From NCBI GenBank assembly GCA_024763075.1, contig JANTGF010000023.1, positions 1 through 47,827 of the forward strand: a stretch of 47,827 bases of DNA, given 5' to 3'. The notes under the pieces were generated by a model, which worked only from the letters and a program-made list of their open reading frames with translations, ran no database searches and was not told where the DNA came from. This document shows, in pieces, positions 1 through 7,665 of the stretch. The position numbers were made by a program, and so were the translations under genes. This stretch comes from Bacteroidales bacterium (GTDB taxonomy: Bacteria; Bacteroidota; Bacteroidia; Bacteroidales; VadinHA17). Positions within the stretch are counted from its first letter, which is position 1. Each line of letters starts with the position of its first letter.

Positions 1-7
1 GTGCGAA

Positions 8-104
8 ATTCTGTTTGGTCAGGCCCAAAGGAATGCCTGTGTGTACAGGAGGCCTGCGGGGAAAGGCGACCATACAGAATATGGTGTTTCCGGTGTCCTT
101 TTTT
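8..104 (+). other. Structured region, possible 3' part of an RNA or attenuator
   Basis: Nested complementary arms are visible on the plus strand: 8-14 with 74-80 (7 bp), 16-20 with 68-72, 21-25 with 51-55, and 36-40 with 45-49 around a GTGT loop. A second, mutually exclusive fold pairs 69-74 with 80-85 and 60-64 with 87-91, and is followed by a T-run at 99-104. The element could be the tail of a structured non-coding RNA that starts left of the window, or an attenuator-like 3' end. I could not match it to SRP RNA, RNase P RNA, tmRNA or 6S RNA. It lies downstream of the convergent minus-strand gene, so it is not a leader of that gene. Confidence 0.3.
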
Positions 105-190
105 GTTTCGTTTTTTGGACAAGCAAAAAATGATAAAAAGCATAAATGAAATACGCCACTGTCATTGATTTGCAATCTCTTACCCTGGAT

Positions 191-982
191 TCATTTTCTT
201 CCTGCCTTTTCTTTCTCCAAAAACTCCTTTGTCGGATCCAGATGTAGATAGCGACTCAGGTATTTCACTCCAATATAAAAAGGAATGGTATCCAGTAAAG
301 CTGTAACCATTTTATAAAAATAGTTGGAGAGAATCAAAACAACCAATCCGAAAAGAATGGTTTCTCCCGGTGTGATGTGAATGGCATCTCTGGCAAAAAA
401 GTAGGTGATTAAGATTACCGATAAAGAGTCCACCATCTGGCTGGTTAGGGTAGATCCGTTGTTTCTCAGCCAGAGTTTCTTTCCCCGGGTGCGCTTTCGT
501 ATATAATGAAATAAGTGAACATCAATGAACTGAGCTGTGAGGTAAGCGATCATAGAAGCCAGTGTAGCCCCGAAAGTCCATTTTCGTATCTGGAAAAAGG
601 TGTGATTCGGGTCGGTGGGTGCCGGGAGTCCGGTTTCGGTAAGAACCGGATGAGGAGGTAAAACTCCTCCCAGCCATAAAATGAAGATAACCCATACATT
701 TAATAATAGTCCGATCCACACAACGGTGTTGGCTCTTTTTCTTCCGTAAAGTTCACTGATAAAATCGGTACAAAGGAAAGTAAGAGGATATGGTAAAACA
801 CCAATAAAAACGATAAACGGTACCCTCCATCCAAAAAGATCAAAAGAAAGATCAATTTGCCGGGAGATCCCCAATACATTCAAAATGGCAAGCGTGCCAA
901 AAAATAATCCGGAAAGAATCAGGAATACCACTTCCCTTCTCCGGTGAATGGTTTTGCTTACCTGGTCGCCGTAATCAAACAT
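191..982 (-). CDS. yhhQ: Queuosine precursor transporter, YhhQ/VUT (DUF165) family
   Basis: This 263-residue integral inner-membrane protein should import queuosine precursors (preQ0/preQ1-type deazapurines) used to modify tRNA wobble positions. About six hydrophobic segments are visible, and two family-typical stretches occur: the TDFISELYGRKRAN motif after the third segment and the LRNNGSTLTSQMVDS motif near residue 175. The basic C-terminal tail is normal for the family. The gene stands alone on the minus strand, divergent from the next gene. I found no convincing preQ1 riboswitch in the short upstream spacer. The family call is strong; the exact transported compound is inferred from the family. 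Confidence 0.87.
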   Translation of the reverse strand: MFDYGDQVSKTIHRRREVVFLILSGLFFGTLAILNVLGISRQIDLSFDLFGWRVPFIVFIGVLPYPLTFLCTDFISELYGRKRANTVVWIGLLLNVWVIFILWLGGVLPPHPVLTETGLPAPTDPNHTFFQIRKWTFGATLASMIAYLTAQFIDVHLFHYIRKRTRGKKLWLRNNGSTLTSQMVDSLSVILITYFFARDAIHITPGETILFGLVVLILSNYFYKMVTALLDTIPFYIGVKYLSRYLHLDPTKEFLEKEKAGRK

Positions 983-1100
983 AGGGTTAAATATATGGAA
1001 TATTTTATAAAATCATAATTCTGTTTTTATTCCTTTTCAAATGAATAACTTTGCAACTGGTTCCTTATTTTGTTTTTACCGGTATCAAAGTTTTATTCAA

Positions 1101-1556
1101 ATGAACTTTAAGTCATTATATGGTTTGCTCTTATTCCTGCTGATTCCCTGGTTTCAGTCGGATGATTTTAAAGTGATTAATGCTGAAATGCAGGCATTTG
1201 ACAGTGGCAGGGAAGAGTCAGGATCCGGTATAAATTACAGGATAAAAATAGTGACAAATAAAAAGTCTTCCCTGATACAGTTTAAAAAAATATGGTTGAA
1301 CGGCAGGATATATGAACTAAAAATCAAGGGCAAAGGTTCAACAGGTTTTTCAAAAGGAGATACTTTATTATTGACATTTACGGTATGGCAACCGAATTCT
1401 GAGCATCAAATGAGTGTACAGGAAAAAGAAGCTTTGTTACCTGAGTTACCTGAAAAGTTTAGTGGGAAGAATGTCATTGAGTGGAAGAAAAGAAGGAAAA
1501 TACATTTTAAAGAATTACCGGAATTCAGAAAATTACCTCCCAGGGTGAACAGATAA
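1101..1556 (+). CDS. Small secreted protein, function unknown
   Basis: I choose the ATG at 1101, giving 151 residues, because it begins a clean signal peptide (MNFKSLYGLLLFLLIPWF) whereas the in-frame ATG at 1041 would add 20 residues of non-signal sequence. The mature part is polar, rich in Lys and Glu, with alternating beta-type segments and a basic C-terminus. I do not recognise the family. It is followed after 31 bp by the DUF3109 gene on the same strand. The reading frame has ordinary composition for the window, so it is probably real, but nothing in it points to a function. Confidence 0.6.
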   Translation: MNFKSLYGLLLFLLIPWFQSDDFKVINAEMQAFDSGREESGSGINYRIKIVTNKKSSLIQFKKIWLNGRIYELKIKGKGSTGFSKGDTLLLTFTVWQPNSEHQMSVQEKEALLPELPEKFSGKNVIEWKKRRKIHFKELPEFRKLPPRVNR

Positions 1557-1587
1557 AGACTAACTTTTAAATTTAACGATAAATGCC

Positions 1588-2172
1588 GTGCTGCAAATAG
1601 ATAATACCATCATAAGCCTGGATGTTTTAGAGAAAAAGTTCAAATGTGACCTTTCAAAATGCAAGGGGAAATGCTGTGTTTACGGTGACTCCGGTGCTCC
1701 TCTTGAGAAAAATGAGGTGAAATTGCTGGAAGAGGTCTATCAGGAAATAAAACCTTTTCTTCGCCCGCAAGGAGTCCGTGCAATTGAGGAGCAGGGAACT
1801 TCAATGGTCGATTCAGACGGTGATGATGTAACCCCCCTGATCAATAATAAAGAATGTGCTTACACCATTATTGAGAACGGAATTTATTTTTGTGCAATAG
1901 AATCTGCTTATCTGAAAAAGAAAATTAAATTTCAGAAACCCATTTCCTGTCACCTCTTTCCTGTACGGACTAAGGATTATCCAGAATTTACTGCAGTGAA
2001 CTATGAAAAATGGAAGATTTGTAAAGATGCTGTGAAACTGGGAAATGAAGAGGATATTTCAGTAGTGGATTTTTTAAAACAAGCATTAATTCGTAAATTT
2101 GGAAAGAAGTGGTATAAAAAACTTATCATTGCATCGAAAGAAATTAAAAAGAATCAATATTTCAAAAAATAA
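1588..2172 (+). CDS. DUF3109 family cysteine-rich protein
   Basis: The 194-residue product belongs to the DUF3109 family, common in Bacteroidota and without a defined role. Eight or so cysteines are spread through it, including the N-terminal CDLSKCKGKCC cluster, a central NKECAY, a FCAIES, an ISCHLF and a late IC, a pattern that suggests metal or iron-sulfur binding similar to YkgJ-type zinc/iron-chelating proteins. The start is a GTG: family members begin with the same IDxTIISLDVLEKKF stretch, which fits here only from the GTG. An ATG five bases upstream is in another frame and closes after five codons. It ends 6 bp before the dipeptidase gene, so the two are probably co-transcribed. Confidence 0.85.
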   Translation: MLQIDNTIISLDVLEKKFKCDLSKCKGKCCVYGDSGAPLEKNEVKLLEEVYQEIKPFLRPQGVRAIEEQGTSMVDSDGDDVTPLINNKECAYTIIENGIYFCAIESAYLKKKIKFQKPISCHLFPVRTKDYPEFTAVNYEKWKICKDAVKLGNEEDISVVDFLKQALIRKFGKKWYKKLIIASKEIKKNQYFKK

Positions 2173-2178
2173 CTACAA

Positions 2179-3549
2179 ATGGAAATCATAAAAAATTATA
2201 TCGAAAATAATAAAGATCGTTTTTTGGATGAGTTGTTTGACCTGATCAGAATACCTTCCATAAGTGCAAAGCCTGAGAACCAGCTAGATATGGCCAGGGC
2301 AACCGAATACATTAAAGAAAGTTTACTTAATGCCGGTGCAGACCATGCCGAAGTGATTAGCACAAGTGGCCATCCCGTAGTTTATGGTGAAAGGATTGTT
2401 GATCCTGCAAAACCTACCGTATTGGTTTACGGGCATTATGATGTACAACCGGCAGATCCGCTGGAATTGTGGGATTCGCCCCCTTTTGAGCCGGAAGTAC
2501 GGGACGGGAAGATCTATGCCCGTGGCGCTGACGATGATAAAGGCCAGATGTTTATGCAGGTCAAGGCTTTTGAACTGATGGTGAAAACCGGCACCCTTCC
2601 TTGTAATGTAAAATTTATGATTGAAGGAGAGGAAGAGATCGGTTCACCCAGCCTTAAACAATTTTGTGTAGATCATAAGGAGAAATTAAGTGCTGATGTA
2701 ATTCTGATTTCGGATACTACCATGATCGCACAGGACATCGCTTCCATTACAGTTGGTCTAAGGGGGTTAAGCTATATGGAGGTTGAGGTAACAGGTCCCA
2801 ATCGTGACCTGCATTCCGGGTTATATGGAGGTGCTGTGATGAATCCGGCCAATGCCCTGGCAAAAATGATCGCTTCTCTCACAGATGAGAACAATCATAT
2901 TACCATTAAAGGTTTTTATGATGATGTGCAGGAAGTAAATGAGGCAGAAAGAAATGAAATGGCAAAAGCTCCTTTTAACCTGGAAGAATATAAAGAATCC
3001 ATTGGAGTAAATGAGGTAGTCGGGGAAAAAGGATTTTCTACCCGTGAGCGAACCGGGATTCGTCCTTCTCTGGATGTGAACGGAATTTGGAGCGGCTATA
3101 CGGAGGAAGGTGCAAAAACAGTGCTCCCTTCAAAAGCCTGGGCAAAAATTTCCATGCGGCTGGTTCCCAATCAAAAGTCAAAAAAGATTGACCGCCTTTT
3201 TGAGGAACATTTTAAATCAATTGCTCCGGAAGGAATTACGGTAAATGTTAAAAGCCTGCATGGTGGCGAGGGTTATGTCAGCCCGATCGACAGCGTAGCC
3301 TATAAAGCTGCAAGTCTTGCCTGTGAAGAATCCTTTGGAAAGAAACCCATTCCGGTACGAAGCGGGGGGAGCATTCCCATTGTATCTGATTTTGAAGAAG
3401 TACTTGGAATAAAATCTATTCTTTTGGGTTTTGGCCTGGATTCAGATGCCATTCATTCTCCGAATGAAAATTATCCTTTGTTTAATTTTTATAAAGGCAT
3501 TGAAACCATCCCATTATTTTTCAATAATTTTGCTGAATTAAAAAAATAG
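2179..3549 (+). CDS. M20 family dipeptidase
   Basis: This 456-residue cytoplasmic metallopeptidase should hydrolyse dipeptides or short peptides using two zinc ions. The M20 ligands are visible: GHYDVQPAD with His86 and Asp88, GADDDKGQ with the bridging Asp119, the EGEEEIGS motif with the catalytic/ligand Glu pair at 152-153, and the late His in AIHSPNE. The dimerisation domain insertion starts near GLRGLSYMEVEV. The length is typical of the CNDP/dipeptidase branch of M20 rather than of PepT. It follows the DUF3109 gene by 6 bp. Substrate range cannot be read from the sequence. Confidence 0.9.
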   Translation: MEIIKNYIENNKDRFLDELFDLIRIPSISAKPENQLDMARATEYIKESLLNAGADHAEVISTSGHPVVYGERIVDPAKPTVLVYGHYDVQPADPLELWDSPPFEPEVRDGKIYARGADDDKGQMFMQVKAFELMVKTGTLPCNVKFMIEGEEEIGSPSLKQFCVDHKEKLSADVILISDTTMIAQDIASITVGLRGLSYMEVEVTGPNRDLHSGLYGGAVMNPANALAKMIASLTDENNHITIKGFYDDVQEVNEAERNEMAKAPFNLEEYKESIGVNEVVGEKGFSTRERTGIRPSLDVNGIWSGYTEEGAKTVLPSKAWAKISMRLVPNQKSKKIDRLFEEHFKSIAPEGITVNVKSLHGGEGYVSPIDSVAYKAASLACEESFGKKPIPVRSGGSIPIVSDFEEVLGIKSILLGFGLDSDAIHSPNENYPLFNFYKGIETIPLFFNNFAELKK

Positions 3550-3577
3550 AATAATTCTGCTATTATTTTCATTGTCA

Positions 3578-3611
3578 TTTGAATCTTGTATCTCATAATT
3601 CCGTATTTTTG
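3578..3611 (+). promoter_or_regulatory. Putative Bacteroidetes-type promoter for the DUF4412 gene
   Basis: TTTG at 3578-3581 and TATTTTTG at 3604-3611 match the -33/-7 elements (TTTG, TAnnTTTG) with a 22-base spacer, at the long end of the accepted range. The expected transcription start near 3618 leaves about 43 bases before the ATG at 3661. Confidence 0.45.
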
Positions 3612-3660
3612 TTATAAGACTGCAATCGGCTTGTATTTTACTTTATAATCTTATAATCAA

Positions 3661-4698
3661 ATGAGAACAATTAAAACATTTTTGTCACTTATACTGGTTT
3701 TTAGCTTCATTTCATTTAACGGGAATGCACAGCTTTTAAACAAACTGGGAAATGCTGCTAAAAAATCTGCGAAAAAAACAGCCACCAGAAAAGCGGAAGA
3801 AAAAGTAGCAGATGAGACCGAAAAGGCAACAGAAAAGGCCATCGATAAGTTATTCAATAAACTGGATAAGAAAATTGATGATAAATCTAAAAAAACTGAT
3901 TCGGTTGATAGTACCGGGAAAGCAACTTCAGGATCAGAGGGTCAGGTTACTGAAGATAAGACTACTGTGAGTTCATCTGCACCGCCGCCAAATATTGAAA
4001 GTAGCTATCATTTCTCTCAAAAGGTGGTTTATAAGATGAGTTCAGAAGATGAAAAGGAAGGGCCTTCTTCACTTGAGTACATTTTATGGTTTCCAACAGA
4101 TGGAAAGTATATGGCTACGCAAATGGGAGAAATATCTGTAAAGGATGAGAGTGGAAAGCAACAAAAAGGCGAAACCATGAAGATGTTTACGATTATGGAT
4201 AATAAAAATCAGGCTATGGTAATGATCATGGAAGAGCAGAAAATGGTACAGGTCATTCCAATGGATGGAGCAATTGATGCAGCTGAAGCTAAAATGAAAG
4301 AAGATGCTGCCAAAGGGGAATCTGATCAGGTGGACATAAAGAAGACGGGAAGGACAAAAAAGATTCTCGGGTATTCCTGCAATGAGTATGTTTCAAGTTC
4401 GCCGGATGGCGACGCAACATTCTGGCTCACCGATGAGGTAGATTTGCAGAATAATACTTTTAGGGATTTTGGCAGTGCATTTGGAGAGGACTCAGATGAA
4501 TTTAAACTACCCGATGGCACAAGTGGATTCTTGATGGAAATGCACATTAAAAGCAAATCGCCTGATGATCCGGAGCAAAAGGAAGTAAGCATTGAAGTAA
4601 CCGAAATAAAAAAAGAAAAGAAAGACGTAAAAATTTCCGATTATCAGGTCCTGAATATGGGCAACGGACTCAGGGATATGTTCCGGAATCAAAAATAG
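3661..4698 (+). CDS. Secreted DUF4412 domain protein
   Basis: The 345-residue product has a signal peptide (residues 1-23, ending at GNAQ) and then a low-complexity Lys/Ala/Glu/Asp-rich helical segment (about 25-110) before a globular domain. That domain (about 115-340) has the DUF4412 pattern: ILGYSCNEY followed by ATFWLTDEV, seen in secreted Bacteroidota proteins of unknown role. The N-terminal charged stretch may form a coiled coil or flexible linker. It has its own promoter candidate upstream and a hairpin 40 bases after the stop. Function is not known; an envelope location is likely. Confidence 0.75.
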   Translation: MRTIKTFLSLILVFSFISFNGNAQLLNKLGNAAKKSAKKTATRKAEEKVADETEKATEKAIDKLFNKLDKKIDDKSKKTDSVDSTGKATSGSEGQVTEDKTTVSSSAPPPNIESSYHFSQKVVYKMSSEDEKEGPSSLEYILWFPTDGKYMATQMGEISVKDESGKQQKGETMKMFTIMDNKNQAMVMIMEEQKMVQVIPMDGAIDAAEAKMKEDAAKGESDQVDIKKTGRTKKILGYSCNEYVSSSPDGDATFWLTDEVDLQNNTFRDFGSAFGEDSDEFKLPDGTSGFLMEMHIKSKSPDDPEQKEVSIEVTEIKKEKKDVKISDYQVLNMGNGLRDMFRNQK

Positions 4699-4732
4699 GA
4701 GAGATACTCTCACCTGGAATTTGCTTAACCAA

Positions 4733-5080
4733 CCTGTAGCACCCTTCTACATGCTCAGGGTGCGGCTATCATTTTGAGTGCTACCGATAAAAAGTCTTCC
4801 ATATTATATACAAAACACTGAAAGTGTATAAATCATAACCAAGTAGTGAACCAAATGATAAACAAATATTTAAATTTCCTGGTGTTAGGTCAGATATATT
4901 ATGGCGTTACTATTTGATTCGAAGGAAGTATGACTGAGAAATCTTTCAGTTGAAGCAGATTTCTCACCATCGTACCTCTGGTTCGAAATGACAGCTTAAA
5001 TATGATTTGACTCTTTTCCTGACATGCTTTTTTCAGCAAACCCCATGTAGCACCGTAATAAATTTAACGACTAATTATTA
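4733..5080. repeat. Spacer with degenerate intergenic repeat pieces
   Basis: This gene-free stretch carries recurring words: GTAGCACC occurs at 4736 and near 5047, and its complement-like GTGCTACC near 4777. A perfect 7-bp hairpin GCACCCT/AGGGTGC lies at 4739-4745 and 4757-4763 and could also close the upstream transcript, though no T-run follows. A segment around 4957-4993 ends in TTCGAAATGACAG, a wording often seen in dispersed intergenic repeats. No coding potential was seen. Confidence 0.4.
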
Positions 5081-5120
5081 TAGATTTAACAATAAAATTA
5101 TATTTATCCATTATAAATTA

Positions 5121-5203
5121 GGGGGTATTGAATAAAAAAACATAAAAATATTTAAAATACCCCTTATTTATATGGGGGTTGTATGTAAAAAGTATTAAAT
5201 TTG
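5121..5203 (+). promoter_or_regulatory. Control region of glutamine synthetase: palindromes and -7 element
   Basis: GGGGTATT (5122-5129) is repeated in inverted order as AATACCCC (5156-5163), and the same CCCC can instead pair with GGGG at 5174-5178 across a 10-base loop. A perfect -7 element TAAATTTG lies at 5196-5203, 32 bases before the start codon, without a good -33 box. The GC blocks stand out in very A/T-rich surroundings, so this looks like an operator or leader switch for nitrogen control; the regulator is not identifiable. Confidence 0.45.
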
Positions 5204-5234
5204 CCTTCTTTATAATAACACAAATATTTATTTC

Positions 5235-7424
5235 ATGGCAGAATTAAGATTTAAAGCATTAGAAGAAGTATTTTCAAGACAACCTCGTAAAGTGGAATTT
5301 CCTTCCAATGAGGTTTCTGAATTTTTTGGGACCAACGTTTTTGATAAGCCCAAAATGGAAAAATTTTTAAACCGGGAAGCCTACAAAAGTGTTATCACGG
5401 CAATAGATGAAGGACGAGCGATTGACCGAAAAATGGCTGATCAGGTTGCAACCGGAATGAAAGCCTGGGCATCTGAAATGGGTGCTACACACTATACACA
5501 CTGGTTCCATCCGCTTACCGATGGCACAGCTGAAAAGCATGATGCCTTTGTTGAATTTGGTGTTTCCGGTGATCTTATTGAAAATTTTTCAGGAAAGCTG
5601 CTTGCTCAGCAGGAACCTGATGCTTCAAGCTTTCCGAGTGGTGGACTCAGAAATACTTTTGAAGCACGGGGATACACAGCCTGGGATGTCTCATCTCCCG
5701 CTTTTATTGTGGACACCACCTTGTGTATTCCAACAGTTTTTGTCTCATATACAGGAGTAGCTCTGGACTACAAAGTGCCATTGCTTAAAACAATGTATGC
5801 CCTGGACAAAGCTGCTGTGGAAGTTTGTCAGTATTTTGATAAAAATGTTTCTAAAGTATTTGCAAATCTGGGCTGGGAACAGGAATATTTTCTGATTGAT
5901 GATGCTTTGTATAATTCACGACCGGACCTTATTCTTACCGGCAGGACCCTGATGGGGCATCAGTCATCAAAAGATCAGCAACTGGATGACCATTATTTTG
6001 GCTCCATCCCTGAAAGGGTGGGAGCCTTCATGAAAGACTTCGAAATAGAAGCCTATAAACTGGGAATTCCTATTAAGACCAGACACAATGAAGTAGCTCC
6101 GAATCAGTTTGAGTGCGCTCCTATTTTTGAAGAGGTGAATCTGGCGAATGATCATAACCAGCTGGTAATGGATGTGATAAAAAGGGTTGCGCGGAGGCAT
6201 AACTTCAGAGCATTGTTCCATGAAAAGCCTTTTGCCGGTATCAACGGCTCGGGGAAGCACAACAACTGGTCAATTGCAACAGATACCGGAATAAACCTTT
6301 TGTCACCTGGTAAAAATCCGAAAGGGAACCTTCAGTTTCTTACATTTCTGATTAATGTGGTCAAAGCCGTTCATGATAATCAGGATTTGCTTAGAGCCAG
6401 TATCCTGACAGCCGGTAATTCGCACAGGTTGGGTGCCAATGAAGCACCCCCGGCAATTCTCTCTGTGTTTTTGGGTTCCAAGCTTACCGAAACGCTGGAT
6501 GATCTGGTTGAGAAAGTAACAGATCGAAAAATGACCCCGGATGAAAAAACAGAACTAAAGCTCGGTATCGGGAAAATTCCGGAAATTTTACTTGACAATA
6601 CGGACAGAAACCGGACTTCTCCTTTTGCTTTCACAGGAAACCGTTTTGAATTCAGAGCTGTGGGTTCCGCTGCAAATTGTTCTTCTGCAATGATTGCATT
6701 AAATGCTTCACTGGCAAACCAGTTGAAACAATTTAAGGTGGATGTGGATGAAATCATTGAAAAGGGGATTAAGAAAGATGAAGCCATTTTCCAGGTGCTG
6801 AAAAAATATATACTGGAATCAGAAAACATCAGGTTTGAAGGCGATGGTTACAGCGAGGAATGGACAAAAGAAGCAAAGAAAAGAGGATTGTCAAATATTG
6901 TAAGTGTACCTCAGTCAATTTCAACTTATTTGTCGGAACAATCAAAAAAGGTATTGATTGGTAATGGGATCTTTATTGAACAGGAACTTGAAGGAAGAGT
7001 TGAAGTGGAATATGAAAAATTTACAAAAAAAATTCAGATTGAAGCCAGGGTACTGGGTGATCTCGCGATTAATCATGTTGTTCCCACAGCAATTTCCTAC
7101 CAGAATACTCTGTTGGAAAATGTTCAGGGTTTAAAAGACCTTTTCGATGAAAAGGATTTCTACGAAATGGCAGGAGCAAGGATAGAGCTGATAAAGGAGG
7201 TTTCAAATCGTATTTCTACCATCAAACAACTGGTTAATGGAATGATTGATGAAAGGAAGATTGCAAATAAAGTTGTCTCTGAAAAAGAAAAAGCCTTTCA
7301 GTATGAACAAAAAGTACGGCCGTTCTTTGATAAGATCAGGTATGAGATCGACAAGCTTGAACTAACTGTGGATAATGAAATCTGGCCATTGCCAAAATAC
7401 AGGGAACTTTTGTTTACCAGGTAA
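5235..7424 (+). CDS. glnN: Glutamine synthetase type III
   Basis: This 729-residue enzyme condenses ammonia with glutamate using ATP and is the main ammonia-assimilating enzyme in many Bacteroidota. It has the size and N-terminus of GSIII (about 725-730 residues; MAELRFKALEE start), far longer than GSI. Visible family motifs include the GLRNTFEARGYTAWD region near residue 137, NEVAPNQFE for ligand binding near 285, the GINGSGKHNNWS loop near 335 and the NRTSPFAFTGNRFEFRAVGS segment near 455. The gene is monocistronic: a palindrome-containing promoter region precedes it and a strong terminator follows 27 bp after the stop. Expression is likely nitrogen-responsive, inferred from the family. Confidence 0.96.
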   Translation: MAELRFKALEEVFSRQPRKVEFPSNEVSEFFGTNVFDKPKMEKFLNREAYKSVITAIDEGRAIDRKMADQVATGMKAWASEMGATHYTHWFHPLTDGTAEKHDAFVEFGVSGDLIENFSGKLLAQQEPDASSFPSGGLRNTFEARGYTAWDVSSPAFIVDTTLCIPTVFVSYTGVALDYKVPLLKTMYALDKAAVEVCQYFDKNVSKVFANLGWEQEYFLIDDALYNSRPDLILTGRTLMGHQSSKDQQLDDHYFGSIPERVGAFMKDFEIEAYKLGIPIKTRHNEVAPNQFECAPIFEEVNLANDHNQLVMDVIKRVARRHNFRALFHEKPFAGINGSGKHNNWSIATDTGINLLSPGKNPKGNLQFLTFLINVVKAVHDNQDLLRASILTAGNSHRLGANEAPPAILSVFLGSKLTETLDDLVEKVTDRKMTPDEKTELKLGIGKIPEILLDNTDRNRTSPFAFTGNRFEFRAVGSAANCSSAMIALNASLANQLKQFKVDVDEIIEKGIKKDEAIFQVLKKYILESENIRFEGDGYSEEWTKEAKKRGLSNIVSVPQSISTYLSEQSKKVLIGNGIFIEQELEGRVEVEYEKFTKKIQIEARVLGDLAINHVVPTAISYQNTLLENVQGLKDLFDEKDFYEMAGARIELIKEVSNRISTIKQLVNGMIDERKIANKVVSEKEKAFQYEQKVRPFFDKIRYEIDKLELTVDNEIWPLPKYRELLFTR

Positions 7425-7451
7425 CTGGGTTTTAGTTAATTGTTATGATTG

Positions 7452-7490
7452 AATCCTCCGGAAAGCAGACTTCCGGGGGATTGTTTTTTT
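7452..7490 (+). terminator. Rho-independent terminator of glnN
   Basis: A 12-bp stem, 7452-7463 with 7471-7482 (one G-U pair), closes a 7-base loop and is followed by G and seven T residues at 7484-7490. It is the clearest terminator in the window. Confidence 0.92.
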
Positions 7491-7665
7491 CTGAGCAACG
7501 AAGAATTTATGAAGTCTTTTTATATCAAATAAAAATATTTACTTTTACCTTTCGTTATATAACAATATTACAAGTTATCAGAACAGCCGTGAAAAAGGAA
7601 TATCCCATACATATCCAGCCGGTTGTCAGGCCCGGTTATTTGACCATGAAAAGAAAAATTGATGA

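Noticed and set aside
8-104. SRP RNA, because GGTCAGGCCC followed by AAAGGAATGCC resembles the 4.5S core
   Set aside because: The GNRA tetraloop and the 3' side of the conserved internal loop are missing, and the pairing partners are different.
983-1100. preQ1 riboswitch in front of the queuosine-precursor transporter
   Set aside because: The short A/T-rich leader lacks the small hairpin and A-rich tail expected of preQ1-I.
1041-1100. Upstream ATG for the small secreted protein
   Set aside because: The added residues spoil the signal peptide that begins at the ATG at 1101.
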